From Clostridiales bacterium (GTDB lineage: Bacteria; Bacillota; Clostridia; Saccharofermentanales; Saccharofermentanaceae), in the NCBI GenBank assembly GCA_017529925.1, contig JAFXMZ010000028.1:119408-183407 (forward strand): 64,000 bases of DNA. Direction: 5' to 3'. The position numbers were made by a program, and so were the translations under genes. The first letter of the stretch is position 1. Each line of letters starts with the position of its first letter. Positions 16,072 through 25,045 of this stretch are shown in pieces. The notes beneath the pieces are model-generated. The model did no database searches, was not told the origin of the DNA, and was given only the letters and a program-made list of their open reading frames with translations.

Positions 16072-19000
16072 TCAGCTTCCCTTCTTCCTGACAAGGAAGA
16101 CCGAGAGACCGATGACTATGGAAGTAAGACCGACGATCAAATAAAGATATGATCTCTTAACACTTTCGCCCGTAACCGGAACAGATCCTCCGGGAGTCGG
16201 AGTTGCAGACACCGAAGGCGATGGCGACGGTGTTGCTGTCGGCGATGGTGTCGCTTCCGGAGTCGGCGTAATTTCCGGTGTCGGTGTTGACTCAGGTGCG
16301 GGTGTCGGAGAAGGTGTTATCTCTTCTTCGGGGATCTTCTCGTTATACAGGCCCTCAAATCCTGCATCTTCTATCTTATATACCATTCCGTCCCTGTCTA
16401 TGACCGCTTCCCATATATCATCTCTTTTTATAAATCCTTCGGGACTCTCATCTTCCGTAATGAAATACCTGCCTGACGGAAGACCTCCGATCATATATTC
16501 ACCGGGCGACGTCTCCGTCATTATGCCTTTGCTCTCATCTTCATCCTTTTCGAGAGTTCCGTTGCCGTTAGTATCACTGTAAACACTGAATACTGCTCCG
16601 GAAAGCCTGTTCCCGGGATAGTCCTTATCGATCTTTGTTATCGATATCGAACCCTCAAGGCCATTAGAGATCAGCATGGATTTGTTCCCATATACGGGAA
16701 CTCCTTCCTCTTCTTCACTCCTGCCGACGGTTACGGGATATACATTGTCGTCATCGAGCCTGAATCCTTCGGGCGCTTTTGTCTCGACCAGATAGTAGTT
16801 CCCGAAGCGCAGAGGAAGGTCCGAAAGATAAACCGGAGTATTTGTATCATCCGTTCCTTCTTCTATTGTTACTTCCTTCAGCTCACCTTCGCAGAATGAC
16901 TTTGCGATCTCATCATCACTGTCGAACTCACCGTTTCCGTTTGTATCTTCATATATCTCGAACTCAGCTCCGGTGAGGAAGTTCAGGCTGTTATTTGAAT
17001 CAACTTTATAGATCATGATCCTTGCAGCATAAGGTGAGTTCATTATCCCTTCCTGTTCAAGATCGGATATGACCGCGACCTGTCCGTCTTCTTCGATCGT
17101 AAACGGATAGAGATCATCATTCTTTATATATCCGTCGGGACTTTCTGTTTCCCTGATGATATAAGATCCATAGGAAAGACCGTCTGCATAATAGATCTTC
17201 CTGTCATCGTCATAGGTCATCTTTCCGATTTCATCTCCGGTATCGCCTTCATCATCTTCATAAATGGTAAACTCTGCTCCTTCAAGGGCAGTTCCATACC
17301 ACTCATCATACTTATAGATCTCAACTCTTCCCCTGCACCTGTTCTTGGCAACTACGGATATATTCTCTATCTCACCGCTTCTCGCCGAAGGTACAGAAAC
17401 GGCATATGTATCCTTACCGTCGATAAGTGAGAAACCTTCTGGAGTCTTAGTCTCGACTATCACATACTTCCCTTCCTTCAGACGGCCGTCTGTCCTGTAG
17501 CACGGAGTTCCCTTACCGTCTGCCGTTTCGACAATGTTCACGTTCTTATATGAACCGTTCATATAAGTCCTTGCTTCCTTATCGGTACCCTTGTCATATT
17601 TACCATTGCCGTTAACATCAGAATAGATCTTGAACTGAGCGCCCTTAAGATAATGCTTCACATCATCTTCATCGACTTTGAATACCGTAATATCGGTCTT
17701 ATACAGATCACTGACCGCAGCTTCATTGGTGACTGTAAATGATGATCCCGCATTATAAGTTATCCGGAACGGGAGTTCATAAGTCTTATCATTTCTCTTT
17801 ATCCATCCTGAAGATGTATTGGCGACCTTAACATTATCCGTGGTCCAGCTCTCCCTGACTATATAATCCCCCACAGGAAGAGCAGAGATAGTCTTCCTGC
17901 CTGTAAATCCGTTTCCGTTCCAAAGGACATTGCCTGAAGTGTCACACTTTCCTCTTGCGACAAGAGCATCTGCAGAGCTTATAGTCTTATCAGAATCAAC
18001 ATCATAATAGAGTACGAATTCTATATCATCCTTATTAAACTCATCACTCTCGTTAACGAGTTTCTTGACCATCTCGAAAGAACCCTGCTGCCTGATGTTG
18101 TGGAGTTGAAATGATCTGTCAGTCGTAAGGTCTATGACTGTATACACTTTCTCATTTCCGTCCTTATACCACGTTGAACCTGTCCCTGAGGGCATCGCGA
18201 AAGAATACGGTATCCCTTTATCATCCAGAGTCTTAAAGACTTGCTTTGTAAGATATTCTTCAAGTCCGTACTTGCCGGGATCGAGCGTAAGGACAGTCGA
18301 TCCCGACAGATCCCATATAAGATCCCCCGAACCGTTGGTACGCGCATAAGTAAGAAGCGTATCGCCTTTCGACTTGTCAAAAGCTCCGGAAGACCTGCCA
18401 GGTCCGTATCTCCATATCCCGAACAGCAGCCCTGATACACTGTCGCCATCGGAATCGGCGATCTTTTTGAGGCTAACATCAGCTTTGTCTGTAAATCTGA
18501 CATATCCTCTTTCATAGATCTCATCTCCCCAGGTGGCTATCTCCTGCCAGTTATCCTGTTCTGCCCATCCGGGGCCCCATTTACCGTCTCCGTATGCGAT
18601 TATGTATCTTCTCGAAGGTGTTCTTGATCTCAATGTCATCACTACATCGTTGATATTGACGGATCTGTCATTAAATGCGACCGTTACCCTGTTATTGGCC
18701 CGGTCAACCACAAAATCGACATTCACCGTATTATCTCCGCAAGTGAATACGATCTCCGTGAAATCGCCTATAAGTCCGTTTGCATCGTTGAGCACTACGG
18801 TCCTCGAAGCCGTATCGACATCATATCTCGAAGATGCCGCCTTCTCTTTTGATTCAAAGGAGAATGAAGGCCTTACAGGCTTAGAGATATACTCCTTCAC
18901 CGAGGATTCGATCATCTTATACCAGACATCTTCCTTACGGTGAAAATCAAGGACATCGGGTGCATCAGCTTCAGTCCCGCTTCCGAGGATAAATGTCGAC

Positions 19001-19530
19001 AGATTCTCATTTCCTGCATTACGGAAATTGAAGTTCGCATCCCTCTCGCCGATTATGACTTCCCAGAGGAGTATCTGGGTCGCAACAGCATAATAGAGAT
19101 TATCCGAGGGATCTGTAGAACCGCCTGCAGTATTTAGTGACGCGGCACTTCCCTTGTATCCGTAGTTTAGTATCAGTTCAACATATCTTTTGATCGTGGG
19201 ACCGTCGATAACGCCGTTTCCGTCCCTGAAAATATCATCAGGACTCTGGGTATTCGCGACTGTTCCGTTGACCCTTGCTCTTCCGGGCTCCAGACAGTAA
19301 GCGATCTGCCCCGGAACCTCATTGATCTCAAAGAAATACATGGCATCGCCTTCATGTCTTTCCCATCCGCCCGTATATGTTCCGGAACCGTGCCAGTACG
19401 GCAGATGGTAAGTATATGTATTGCTCGAACCGGCAAATACATCTGTTGCAGTAAACGGGAGCATAATGGCAGCCGTCATTATCATTATGAGCATCACTGC
19501 AAGCGGGCATTTAATCCTTTTTCCGTTCAT
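16072..19530 (-). CDS. Cell-wall thioester adhesin with CnaB/SpaA-like domains
   Basis: 1152 residues, exported and probably wall-anchored. A signal peptide ends near residue 33. An N-terminal thioester domain follows: Cys79 in YCLEPG and Gln152 in ATQILLW match the Cys-Gln pair that forms an internal thioester and binds host or surface amines covalently. From about residue 350 come serial prealbumin-like modules. Each of the later ones has a lysine strand (ITVFKVD, EIYKYD, MIYKVD, SITKIDK) and a glutamate loop (VETKTPEGF, ETESPDGY, VETKAPEGF, EDESPEGF), typical of isopeptide-bonded CnaB folds. Three modules contain acidic DxNGNG loops resembling calcium sites. A Thr/Pro/Ser stalk (about 1070-1115), VPVTG-E at 1117-1122, a membrane helix and RKK tail follow. 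GGAGGG precedes the ATG, and the gene overlaps the DUF5688 gene by 4 bp. Confidence 0.88.
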   Translation of the reverse strand: MNGKRIKCPLAVMLIMIMTAAIMLPFTATDVFAGSSNTYTYHLPYWHGSGTYTGGWERHEGDAMYFFEINEVPGQIAYCLEPGRARVNGTVANTQSPDDIFRDGNGVIDGPTIKRYVELILNYGYKGSAASLNTAGGSTDPSDNLYYAVATQILLWEVIIGERDANFNFRNAGNENLSTFILGSGTEADAPDVLDFHRKEDVWYKMIESSVKEYISKPVRPSFSFESKEKAASSRYDVDTASRTVVLNDANGLIGDFTEIVFTCGDNTVNVDFVVDRANNRVTVAFNDRSVNINDVVMTLRSRTPSRRYIIAYGDGKWGPGWAEQDNWQEIATWGDEIYERGYVRFTDKADVSLKKIADSDGDSVSGLLFGIWRYGPGRSSGAFDKSKGDTLLTYARTNGSGDLIWDLSGSTVLTLDPGKYGLEEYLTKQVFKTLDDKGIPYSFAMPSGTGSTWYKDGNEKVYTVIDLTTDRSFQLHNIRQQGSFEMVKKLVNESDEFNKDDIEFVLYYDVDSDKTISSADALVARGKCDTSGNVLWNGNGFTGRKTISALPVGDYIVRESWTTDNVKVANTSSGWIKRNDKTYELPFRITYNAGSSFTVTNEAAVSDLYKTDITVFKVDEDDVKHYLKGAQFKIYSDVNGNGKYDKGTDKEARTYMNGSYKNVNIVETADGKGTPCYRTDGRLKEGKYVIVETKTPEGFSLIDGKDTYAVSVPSARSGEIENISVVAKNRCRGRVEIYKYDEWYGTALEGAEFTIYEDDEGDTGDEIGKMTYDDDRKIYYADGLSYGSYIIRETESPDGYIKNDDLYPFTIEEDGQVAVISDLEQEGIMNSPYAARIMIYKVDSNNSLNFLTGAEFEIYEDTNGNGEFDSDDEIAKSFCEGELKEVTIEEGTDDTNTPVYLSDLPLRFGNYYLVETKAPEGFRLDDDNVYPVTVGRSEEEEGVPVYGNKSMLISNGLEGSISITKIDKDYPGNRLSGAVFSVYSDTNGNGTLEKDEDESKGIMTETSPGEYMIGGLPSGRYFITEDESPEGFIKRDDIWEAVIDRDGMVYKIEDAGFEGLYNEKIPEEEITPSPTPAPESTPTPEITPTPEATPSPTATPSPSPSVSATPTPGGSVPVTGESVKRSYLYLIVGLTSIVIGLSVFLVRKKGS

Positions 19531-20417
19531 ACGGCACTGCCCTCCTTCTGAAGGATCACGAGCCTGTCTTCCCCTTTCCTGTAACAGTAGATGCCCGTCG
19601 AAAGGACATCGTCGTCATTTATCATCTCCCGGGCGATATCACGGCCGGCGCCCCTCAGGAGATAAGGATCCGGAATACTGCCCGACGGGAATACGAGCAC
19701 TTCGTTTACGGACAGAGGGAGTATATACAGATCCGATCCTACATCTTCCGAAAGAGTCTTCAGGAAGCCGTCATACATCATTACAGAAGCGCCGAGCATA
19801 TTGCACATATTTGTAGCTATTATCATGTCATTCTCGGAAGGATCATTATAATTATCCAGAAGGACCTTCGGAGGGAGTATCTTCGGTGTATTATCCCTCG
19901 CGGCTTCAAACAGTTTCTCTTCCGTCAGTCCCATAAGTTCCATAAGCGGATGATCTATAAGAGCACTGACGATACCGTTCCCGTCCGCTTCGAGCGCCCA
20001 CCTGTATACGACGGTCATATCAAGGAATCTCCTGTGGGGACAGTCTTTGAAGAGCGAAGTATAATTCTCAGTATTTATGAGCTGGAATATGATCTTTCCG
20101 GAAGCATTCTTATAATCAAACTTCCGCTTGAGGGCCCTGCCTTTAATAAATCCGTTCTTCATGAGTTCTGATGCGTTTTTCAGTTCTCTCTCAAGATCGC
20201 CTGTCTCAAGATAACTGTCGTAGATATCTCTGAAATAAAGAGTCGGTACGCATTCCGGCGTCTTCGGGGACCTGTTCTTCTTGACCACAAAACCCTCTTT
20301 CATCCGCCCCTTCTTTCTGACTTCGACCTCCTCGTAGTGATAACCTGCGAAGTCATCACCCATCAGGTCCATGAACCTTTTTCCTACCTCTGCCTTAAAC
20401 TGTTCATACGTAAGCAT
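19527..20417 (-). CDS. DUF5688-like protein
   Basis: 296 residues from ATG 20417, chosen because GGAGG lies 7 nt upstream; an in-frame start 16 codons earlier has no such site. No signal peptide or membrane helix, so cytoplasmic. The pattern TYEQFKAEV at the N-terminus, then EGFVVKKNRSPKTPE, PTLYFRDIYDSYLETGD and a C-terminal part with LYILPLSVNEVLVFP matches my recollection of DUF5688, a clostridial family of unknown function. Its stop overlaps the ATG of the thioester adhesin gene by 4 bp, so the two are coupled, although one product is cytoplasmic and the other wall-bound. It could regulate or monitor adhesin production; that is inference. Confidence 0.75.
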   Translation of the reverse strand: MLTYEQFKAEVGKRFMDLMGDDFAGYHYEEVEVRKKGRMKEGFVVKKNRSPKTPECVPTLYFRDIYDSYLETGDLERELKNASELMKNGFIKGRALKRKFDYKNASGKIIFQLINTENYTSLFKDCPHRRFLDMTVVYRWALEADGNGIVSALIDHPLMELMGLTEEKLFEAARDNTPKILPPKVLLDNYNDPSENDMIIATNMCNMLGASVMMYDGFLKTLSEDVGSDLYILPLSVNEVLVFPSGSIPDPYLLRGAGRDIAREMINDDDVLSTGIYCYRKGEDRLVILQKEGSAV

Positions 20418-20463
20418 ATTCTTCCTCCGCTTGATTAGATTCTCGGCCGGACATTTTCGGGGC

Positions 20464-20494
20464 AAACAAAAACCGCATCTTCGAAAAGATGCGG
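20464..20494 (-). terminator. Terminator between rpe and the DUF5688 gene
   Basis: Perfect 9-bp stem CCGCATCTT/AAGATGCGG with loop CGAA (20473-20494), followed on the minus strand by TTTTTGTTTG. It closes the 22-kb housekeeping run. A candidate promoter lies upstream of it (20528-20556), so it may also act as an attenuator for the downstream DUF5688-adhesin pair. Confidence 0.88.
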
Positions 20495-20527
20495 TAATGA
20501 AGGTCCTTCTTTCTGTCGACCACTTTA

Positions 20528-20556
20528 ATGATATAACGGAGGGGTAGTCCCTACAA
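20528..20556 (-). promoter_or_regulatory. Candidate promoter between rpe and the DUF5688 gene
   Basis: TTGTAG (20551-20556) and TATCAT (20528-20533) on the minus strand with a 17-bp spacer. A strong terminator lies 34 bp downstream, before the DUF5688 start. No better promoter is visible after the terminator. Confidence 0.4.
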
Positions 20557-20607
20557 TATGGTATTTGTCCCTCTTTTTGTCGTTTTCGACAAGATTGTCG
20601 GATCTGA

Positions 20608-21282
20608 TCAGCAGTCTTTCATGGCGGCGATCAGGTCTGATGCCGCTCCCGTGATATCTTCCTTGCCGAAAACTGCACTTCCTGCAACGATGAGCGTCGC
20701 ACCTGCAGCTGCGGCCTCCTTTATCGTAACCGTATTAATGCCGCCGTCGACCGACAAAAGAGCATCAGAGCCGTTCTTATCGAGCCTTGACCTGAAATCG
20801 GAAAGCCTTTCCGTTGCGCTGTGCATATACTTCTGTCCGCCGAATCCCGGCACTACTGACATTACGAGTATGAGGTCGACCGCTCCCTTCTCAAGGAACT
20901 GATATATCTTTTCTGCTGGAGTATCGGGATGGACCGCGATACCAGCCTTCTTACCGAGAGATCTGATCTCATCTATCAGAGCGAAAGGATCGTCACTGCA
21001 CTCATAGTGAAAAGTGATCATATCGCATCCGATATCAGCAAAAGCCTTGATATATCTGTCAGGCTCGGCAACCATAAGATGGCAGTCGAAGATCATGTCG
21101 GTATAAGGCCTCAAAGTCTCGACCACAGGCATTCCGAACGAAATATTCGGTACATAATGACCGTCCATGATATCAAGATGAAGATACCTGCAGATGCCTT
21201 CCACTTTTCTGACATCCTCCGTAAGATGACCGAAGTCTGCCGCCAGTATGGACGGCGCAAGCTGATGATCGAGCTTATCCAA
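20608..21282 (-). CDS. rpe: Ribulose-phosphate 3-epimerase
   Basis: 224 residues. Interconverts ribulose 5-phosphate and xylulose 5-phosphate in the pentose phosphate pathway. TIM-barrel motifs are complete: APSILAADFG, LDIMDGHYVPN, DCHLMV, VMSVVPGFGGQ and SVDGGI with GSAVF at the phosphate site. The start is TTG at 21282, with GGAGG 8 nt upstream and no ATG in reach. It is the last gene of the long housekeeping run and follows rsgA, as in many Firmicutes. Confidence 0.96.
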   Translation of the reverse strand: MDKLDHQLAPSILAADFGHLTEDVRKVEGICRYLHLDIMDGHYVPNISFGMPVVETLRPYTDMIFDCHLMVAEPDRYIKAFADIGCDMITFHYECSDDPFALIDEIRSLGKKAGIAVHPDTPAEKIYQFLEKGAVDLILVMSVVPGFGGQKYMHSATERLSDFRSRLDKNGSDALLSVDGGINTVTIKEAAAAGATLIVAGSAVFGKEDITGAASDLIAAMKDC

Positions 21283-21296
21283 ACTCTTTCCCTCCG

Positions 21297-22211
21297 TTAT
21301 TTCCTTTTGGAATAATCGAACCTGCTCTCATAGAGCTGCACGAAGAATTCCTTATATCTTTCATATCTCCCGGGGTCCATATCGGGATCATCCCTGACAG
21401 CACAGTCTCTTTCCGCAATATGCCTGCAGTCGGAGAAACGGCAGTTCCTTGACTTCTCCCTTATCTCGGGATAGCCATCGGCAACCATATCGTGAGTTAT
21501 ACCCAGCTCGAAAAGGTCGAGCGAGGTGAACCCGGGGGTATCCGTAATAAGATAACCTTTATAGTCGAACAATTCAACATGTCTGGTTGTATGTTTTCCC
21601 CTGCCCAGACGTGACGAAATATCTCCAATCAGCATAACTTCTGTTCCGATTATATGATTACAGAGTGTGCTCTTTCCGACTCCGGAGGGACCCGCGAAAG
21701 CGATTATCCCGCCTTCTGATGCAGTGTCACCCACGAGATCCTCGATATGGGGCTTATTATCTGCCGAAGAACAGAAGACCCTGTAGCCGCATCTGCTGTA
21801 TATATCAAATAGCTTTTTTGCATTTACGGGATCGAGGTCAGCCTTGGTAAATACGATCACAGGGACTATATCCTTGACACCGCAGACGATAAGCATCTTA
21901 TCCAGGAGTTTAAGGTCAGGTTCAGGATCCTTTACTGCAAATACGAGGATCAGCATATCCACATTGGAAAGGGGCGGCCTAACAAGGTCATTTTTCCTTT
22001 TTCCGATCTTCTCAAGGACATAGGGGATATCAGGGTCACCCGAGGGCGATACTGTAACCATGTCTCCGATAGCGGGAGTGATCTTTTTCCCGCGGAGACC
22101 GCCTCTTATCTGACATAAAAGAAGATCACCGTCCGAAGCACGTACGGTATAAGTACCGCCAACGCCCTTTGTGATGATCCCTTTTATACTGTTTGAGATA
22201 TTATTCCCCAT
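21297..22211 (-). CDS. rsgA: Ribosome small-subunit-dependent GTPase A
   Basis: 304 residues. Circularly permuted GTPase with the G-motif order G4-G1-G3: FTKAD, GPSGVGKST and DTPGF. An N-terminal OB-fold (GTYTVRASDGDLLLCQIRG) and a C-terminal zinc site (CRFSDCRHIAERDCAV) complete the RsgA layout. It assists late 30S maturation. It follows prkC, in the conserved order prpC-prkC-rsgA-rpe. Confidence 0.96.
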   Translation of the reverse strand: MGNNISNSIKGIITKGVGGTYTVRASDGDLLLCQIRGGLRGKKITPAIGDMVTVSPSGDPDIPYVLEKIGKRKNDLVRPPLSNVDMLILVFAVKDPEPDLKLLDKMLIVCGVKDIVPVIVFTKADLDPVNAKKLFDIYSRCGYRVFCSSADNKPHIEDLVGDTASEGGIIAFAGPSGVGKSTLCNHIIGTEVMLIGDISSRLGRGKHTTRHVELFDYKGYLITDTPGFTSLDLFELGITHDMVADGYPEIREKSRNCRFSDCRHIAERDCAVRDDPDMDPGRYERYKEFFVQLYESRFDYSKRK

Positions 22212-22220
22212 CAGGCAGTA

Positions 22221-24284
22221 TCACTGTTGAGGTTGTGGCTGCTGAGACTGATCGGGCTGTGTGTTGTCCGGAGGCGGGGGTGCTTCCGTCGGTACCGGTG
22301 TAGGTGTCGGCAGAGGCGAGAATACCGCCGTGAAGGATGCATTCGATTCGCCTGTCTGGAATGTATATGTAGGCTGAACAGAAACCGTATTGCCCCAGAT
22401 ATCCTTCCAGCATTCGAACTTATAGCCGTCTGCAGGCTGTGCCGTTAGGGTTACCTGTGTATTGGGGAGATATTCTCCGGCACCCTGGATCGTTCCGTAT
22501 CCTTCCGCATTACCGAAGACGGTAACCATCGCAGGAGTAGGTGTAGGTGTTCCGCCGTTTGCCCAGTCTTCCCTGCTTCCGACATAAAGTACGATCTGGC
22601 TCTTACGGTCTACGCTCGTGCCCGATACAGGATCAGTGAGCATTACGATCTGATCCTCTTCGCTCATCGCGATGATCTCTTCATATCCTTCGATCTTGGC
22701 GATTCCGAGTCCGCTCTTCTCGATCGATTCACGGGCCTCACGGACATTCATTCCCATAACGTTAGGAACAGTAGAGCTCGAAGGCTCCTTGGCATATACG
22801 ATTATGATCGAATCATCTTTCTTGACAGATGTTCCGGCTGCAGGCTCTGTCCTCAGGACCTTGCCTGATTCAACTTCCTCATTATCCTCAGCGATTATGC
22901 TTACATTGAGATGCATATTCTCGAGCTGCGTCTGGGCTATCCTGAAATCAGCACCGGCATAATCCTGAAGTACGATCGAATCCTCAGGTGTAGCATATTC
23001 GAGAGTCAGGATCTGGCTCTTGATAGCAATTCCCTCACCGATGCTCTGGGAGATGATGACATTCTCGGGATACTCGTCAGTCTGAACGGCAGAGAGAACA
23101 TAATCATTCTTCCCGAGACCGAGCTTCTTGAGTTCCGCCTCAGCTTCATCGACTGTCATGCCGACATAGTTTCCTAGCGTCTTCTCTTCGTTGAGCGTAT
23201 TCTCATTGAGCTTATTCTCGGCACTTCCGAGCATATTCTTTACGAGGACGATACCGCCGATTATAACGGCAATTATACATGCTATGATGAGTCCGAGAAG
23301 GATATTGTCGCGCAGTCTCGCGCGTCTTCTCGATTCAGCCGACTTCTCGATATCGTCGATCCTGTCATAGCTCGGATCCTGTCTGAACGAAACATTGGGT
23401 GTCTCTTCCCTGTATCCGGTATCGATTATGCCGAAAACGCCGTTAGGATCAACGAGAAGGGCATCGAGCTCCGTAACGAGCTGCCTCATCGAAAGATATC
23501 TCCTGTCGGGAGTCTTCTGCATACACTTGGTGATGATCGAATCAAGACCGTTAGGGATATCGGGAAGGAATGAAGATGCGTGGGGCGGCGGATCCTGAAG
23601 ATGCTTGACCGCAATTGCTACATTGGAATCACCGTCGAAAGGAACACGTCCCGTAACCATCTCAAAGAGCATAACGCCGATCGAATAGATATCAGAACCG
23701 GGGCCGACATTACCGCCCCTTGCCTGTTCGGGAGAGAAATAGTGAACGGATCCCATGGCTCCTCCGGAGCTCATGGTGATCGTATTCCCTGAAGAAACTG
23801 CTCTGGCTATACCGAAATCCGTGATCTTCGCGATACGGTCTCTCGATATGAGTATATTCTGCGGCTTGATATCCCTGTGGACTATACCGTTATTGTGGGC
23901 ATAATCAAGAGCCATAGCGACCTGGATGGTAATGGGGACTGCCACTCTCCAGTCGAGATGACCGTTCTGATTGATAAGTTCCTTGACTGTTATGCCCTCG
24001 ACATATTCCTGGACGATAAACCTGAAATTGCCTTCGTGACCTACTCCGAAGACTTTTACGATGTTAGAGTGATTAAGTGATGAGACAGCTTTCGCCTCGG
24101 CATCAAATCTTCTGATGAATTCCTCATCTGCCGAAAACTCAGGCTTCAATACCTTTATGGCAACCTTCATGCCCGAACCCATATCGGTAGCGAGGTAGAC
24201 ATTGGCCATTCCGCCCTTGCCTATAAGTCTGTTGATCCTGTATTTTCCTGCAAAGACCATTCCTTCCAGGCTCTGTACGCTCAT
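22221..24284 (-). CDS. prkC: PASTA-domain Ser/Thr protein kinase with extra C-terminal InlB-like module
   Basis: 687 residues. Cytoplasmic kinase domain (residues 14-270) with the Gly loop GKGGMANVY, Lys44, HRD (136-138) and DFG (156-158). A basic juxtamembrane region and one membrane helix (about 327-349) follow. Outside the membrane lie three PASTA repeats (about 368-431, 436-498, 504-570), which in this family bind muropeptides or lipid II. After a TP linker a further beta-rich module appears (about 587-655, YKFECWKD, ASFTAVF), of the divergent InlB B-repeat type, then a Pro/Gln tail. That last module is not part of the canonical kinase. Its ATG overlaps the prpC stop. Confidence 0.95.
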   Translation of the reverse strand: MSVQSLEGMVFAGKYRINRLIGKGGMANVYLATDMGSGMKVAIKVLKPEFSADEEFIRRFDAEAKAVSSLNHSNIVKVFGVGHEGNFRFIVQEYVEGITVKELINQNGHLDWRVAVPITIQVAMALDYAHNNGIVHRDIKPQNILISRDRIAKITDFGIARAVSSGNTITMSSGGAMGSVHYFSPEQARGGNVGPGSDIYSIGVMLFEMVTGRVPFDGDSNVAIAVKHLQDPPPHASSFLPDIPNGLDSIITKCMQKTPDRRYLSMRQLVTELDALLVDPNGVFGIIDTGYREETPNVSFRQDPSYDRIDDIEKSAESRRRARLRDNILLGLIIACIIAVIIGGIVLVKNMLGSAENKLNENTLNEEKTLGNYVGMTVDEAEAELKKLGLGKNDYVLSAVQTDEYPENVIISQSIGEGIAIKSQILTLEYATPEDSIVLQDYAGADFRIAQTQLENMHLNVSIIAEDNEEVESGKVLRTEPAAGTSVKKDDSIIIVYAKEPSSSTVPNVMGMNVREARESIEKSGLGIAKIEGYEEIIAMSEEDQIVMLTDPVSGTSVDRKSQIVLYVGSREDWANGGTPTPTPAMVTVFGNAEGYGTIQGAGEYLPNTQVTLTAQPADGYKFECWKDIWGNTVSVQPTYTFQTGESNASFTAVFSPLPTPTPVPTEAPPPPDNTQPDQSQQPQPQQ

Positions 24285-25045
24285 ATTCCATGCTCCTTCT
24301 CGCGGTCCGGAACGACTAATGTCATGACCGCGGTCATATCGTCTTTACTTCCGCCGGATCCTGCCAGCTCTAATATCTTTTCAGCACAAGTCTCAAGGTC
24401 ATTATGTTCCTTGAGGCAAAGGGATATATCCTTTTCGCTGAGGACGCCGTATGCGCCGTCCGTCATAAGAAGTATCATATCCCCGTAGATTATATTATAC
24501 CTGTAAATGTCCGGAGTTATGAATTTATTTTCACCGAGAGACCTTACAAGTTTGTTACGTCCCTCATGAACGAGATATTCCTCCATAGTTATGGAAGAAT
24601 TCTTTAGTAGCTCCGAAGCAAGTGTATGGTCCTCGGTAAGCCTTGTTACTGAAGATCCATGTATCAGATATGCCCTGCTGTCGCCGATATGGGCGATGAG
24701 GACTTCCCTGCCTGCTATAACAGCAACTGTCAGTGTAGCACCCATCCCGAGAAGAGAAGGGTCGCCTGATGCTTCAAGAACGATCTCCTTATTGATCTTC
24801 TGAAAGACAGAGGTCATACGATCCGAGAACTCCTCATAAGGGATCATCTGCTGTCTGTCCATGAGAAGATCTGCCGTCAGTTCGGAGGCTCTTTTCGAAG
24901 CGATCTGAGATGCAGTCTCACCGCCGTTCTCACCGCCTATACCGTCGGAAATGACCATTATGGTAAAGATGCCTTCCCTTCTGATGTCATATGCATCTTC
25001 GAGTACGGGACCTGTTCCCTTGACGCTCTTACCGTATGATCTCAT
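24281..25045 (-). CDS. prpC: PP2C-family protein phosphatase
   Basis: 254 residues from ATG 25045, chosen because GGGGAGG precedes it and the start overlaps the rlmN stop by 4 bp. Metal-binding motifs are present: ISDGIGGENGGE, AHIGDSRAYLI, LTEDHT, LMTDGAYG and DDMTAV. The first motif is unusual: VLEDAYD retains Glu-Asp but lacks the arginine usually seen three or four residues earlier. It removes phosphate from PrkC substrates and from PrkC itself. It is translationally coupled to prkC downstream. Confidence 0.92.
   Translation of the reverse strand: MRSYGKSVKGTGPVLEDAYDIRREGIFTIMVISDGIGGENGGETASQIASKRASELTADLLMDRQQMIPYEEFSDRMTSVFQKINKEIVLEASGDPSLLGMGATLTVAVIAGREVLIAHIGDSRAYLIHGSSVTRLTEDHTLASELLKNSSITMEEYLVHEGRNKLVRSLGENKFITPDIYRYNIIYGDMILLMTDGAYGVLSEKDISLCLKEHNDLETCAEKILELAGSGGSKDDMTAVMTLVVPDREKEHGI

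Noticed and set aside
20541..20560. GTAGTCCCTAC-like symmetric stretch near the candidate promoter
   Set aside because: The symmetry is short and imperfect and coincides with the spacer of the promoter; not enough to call an operator.
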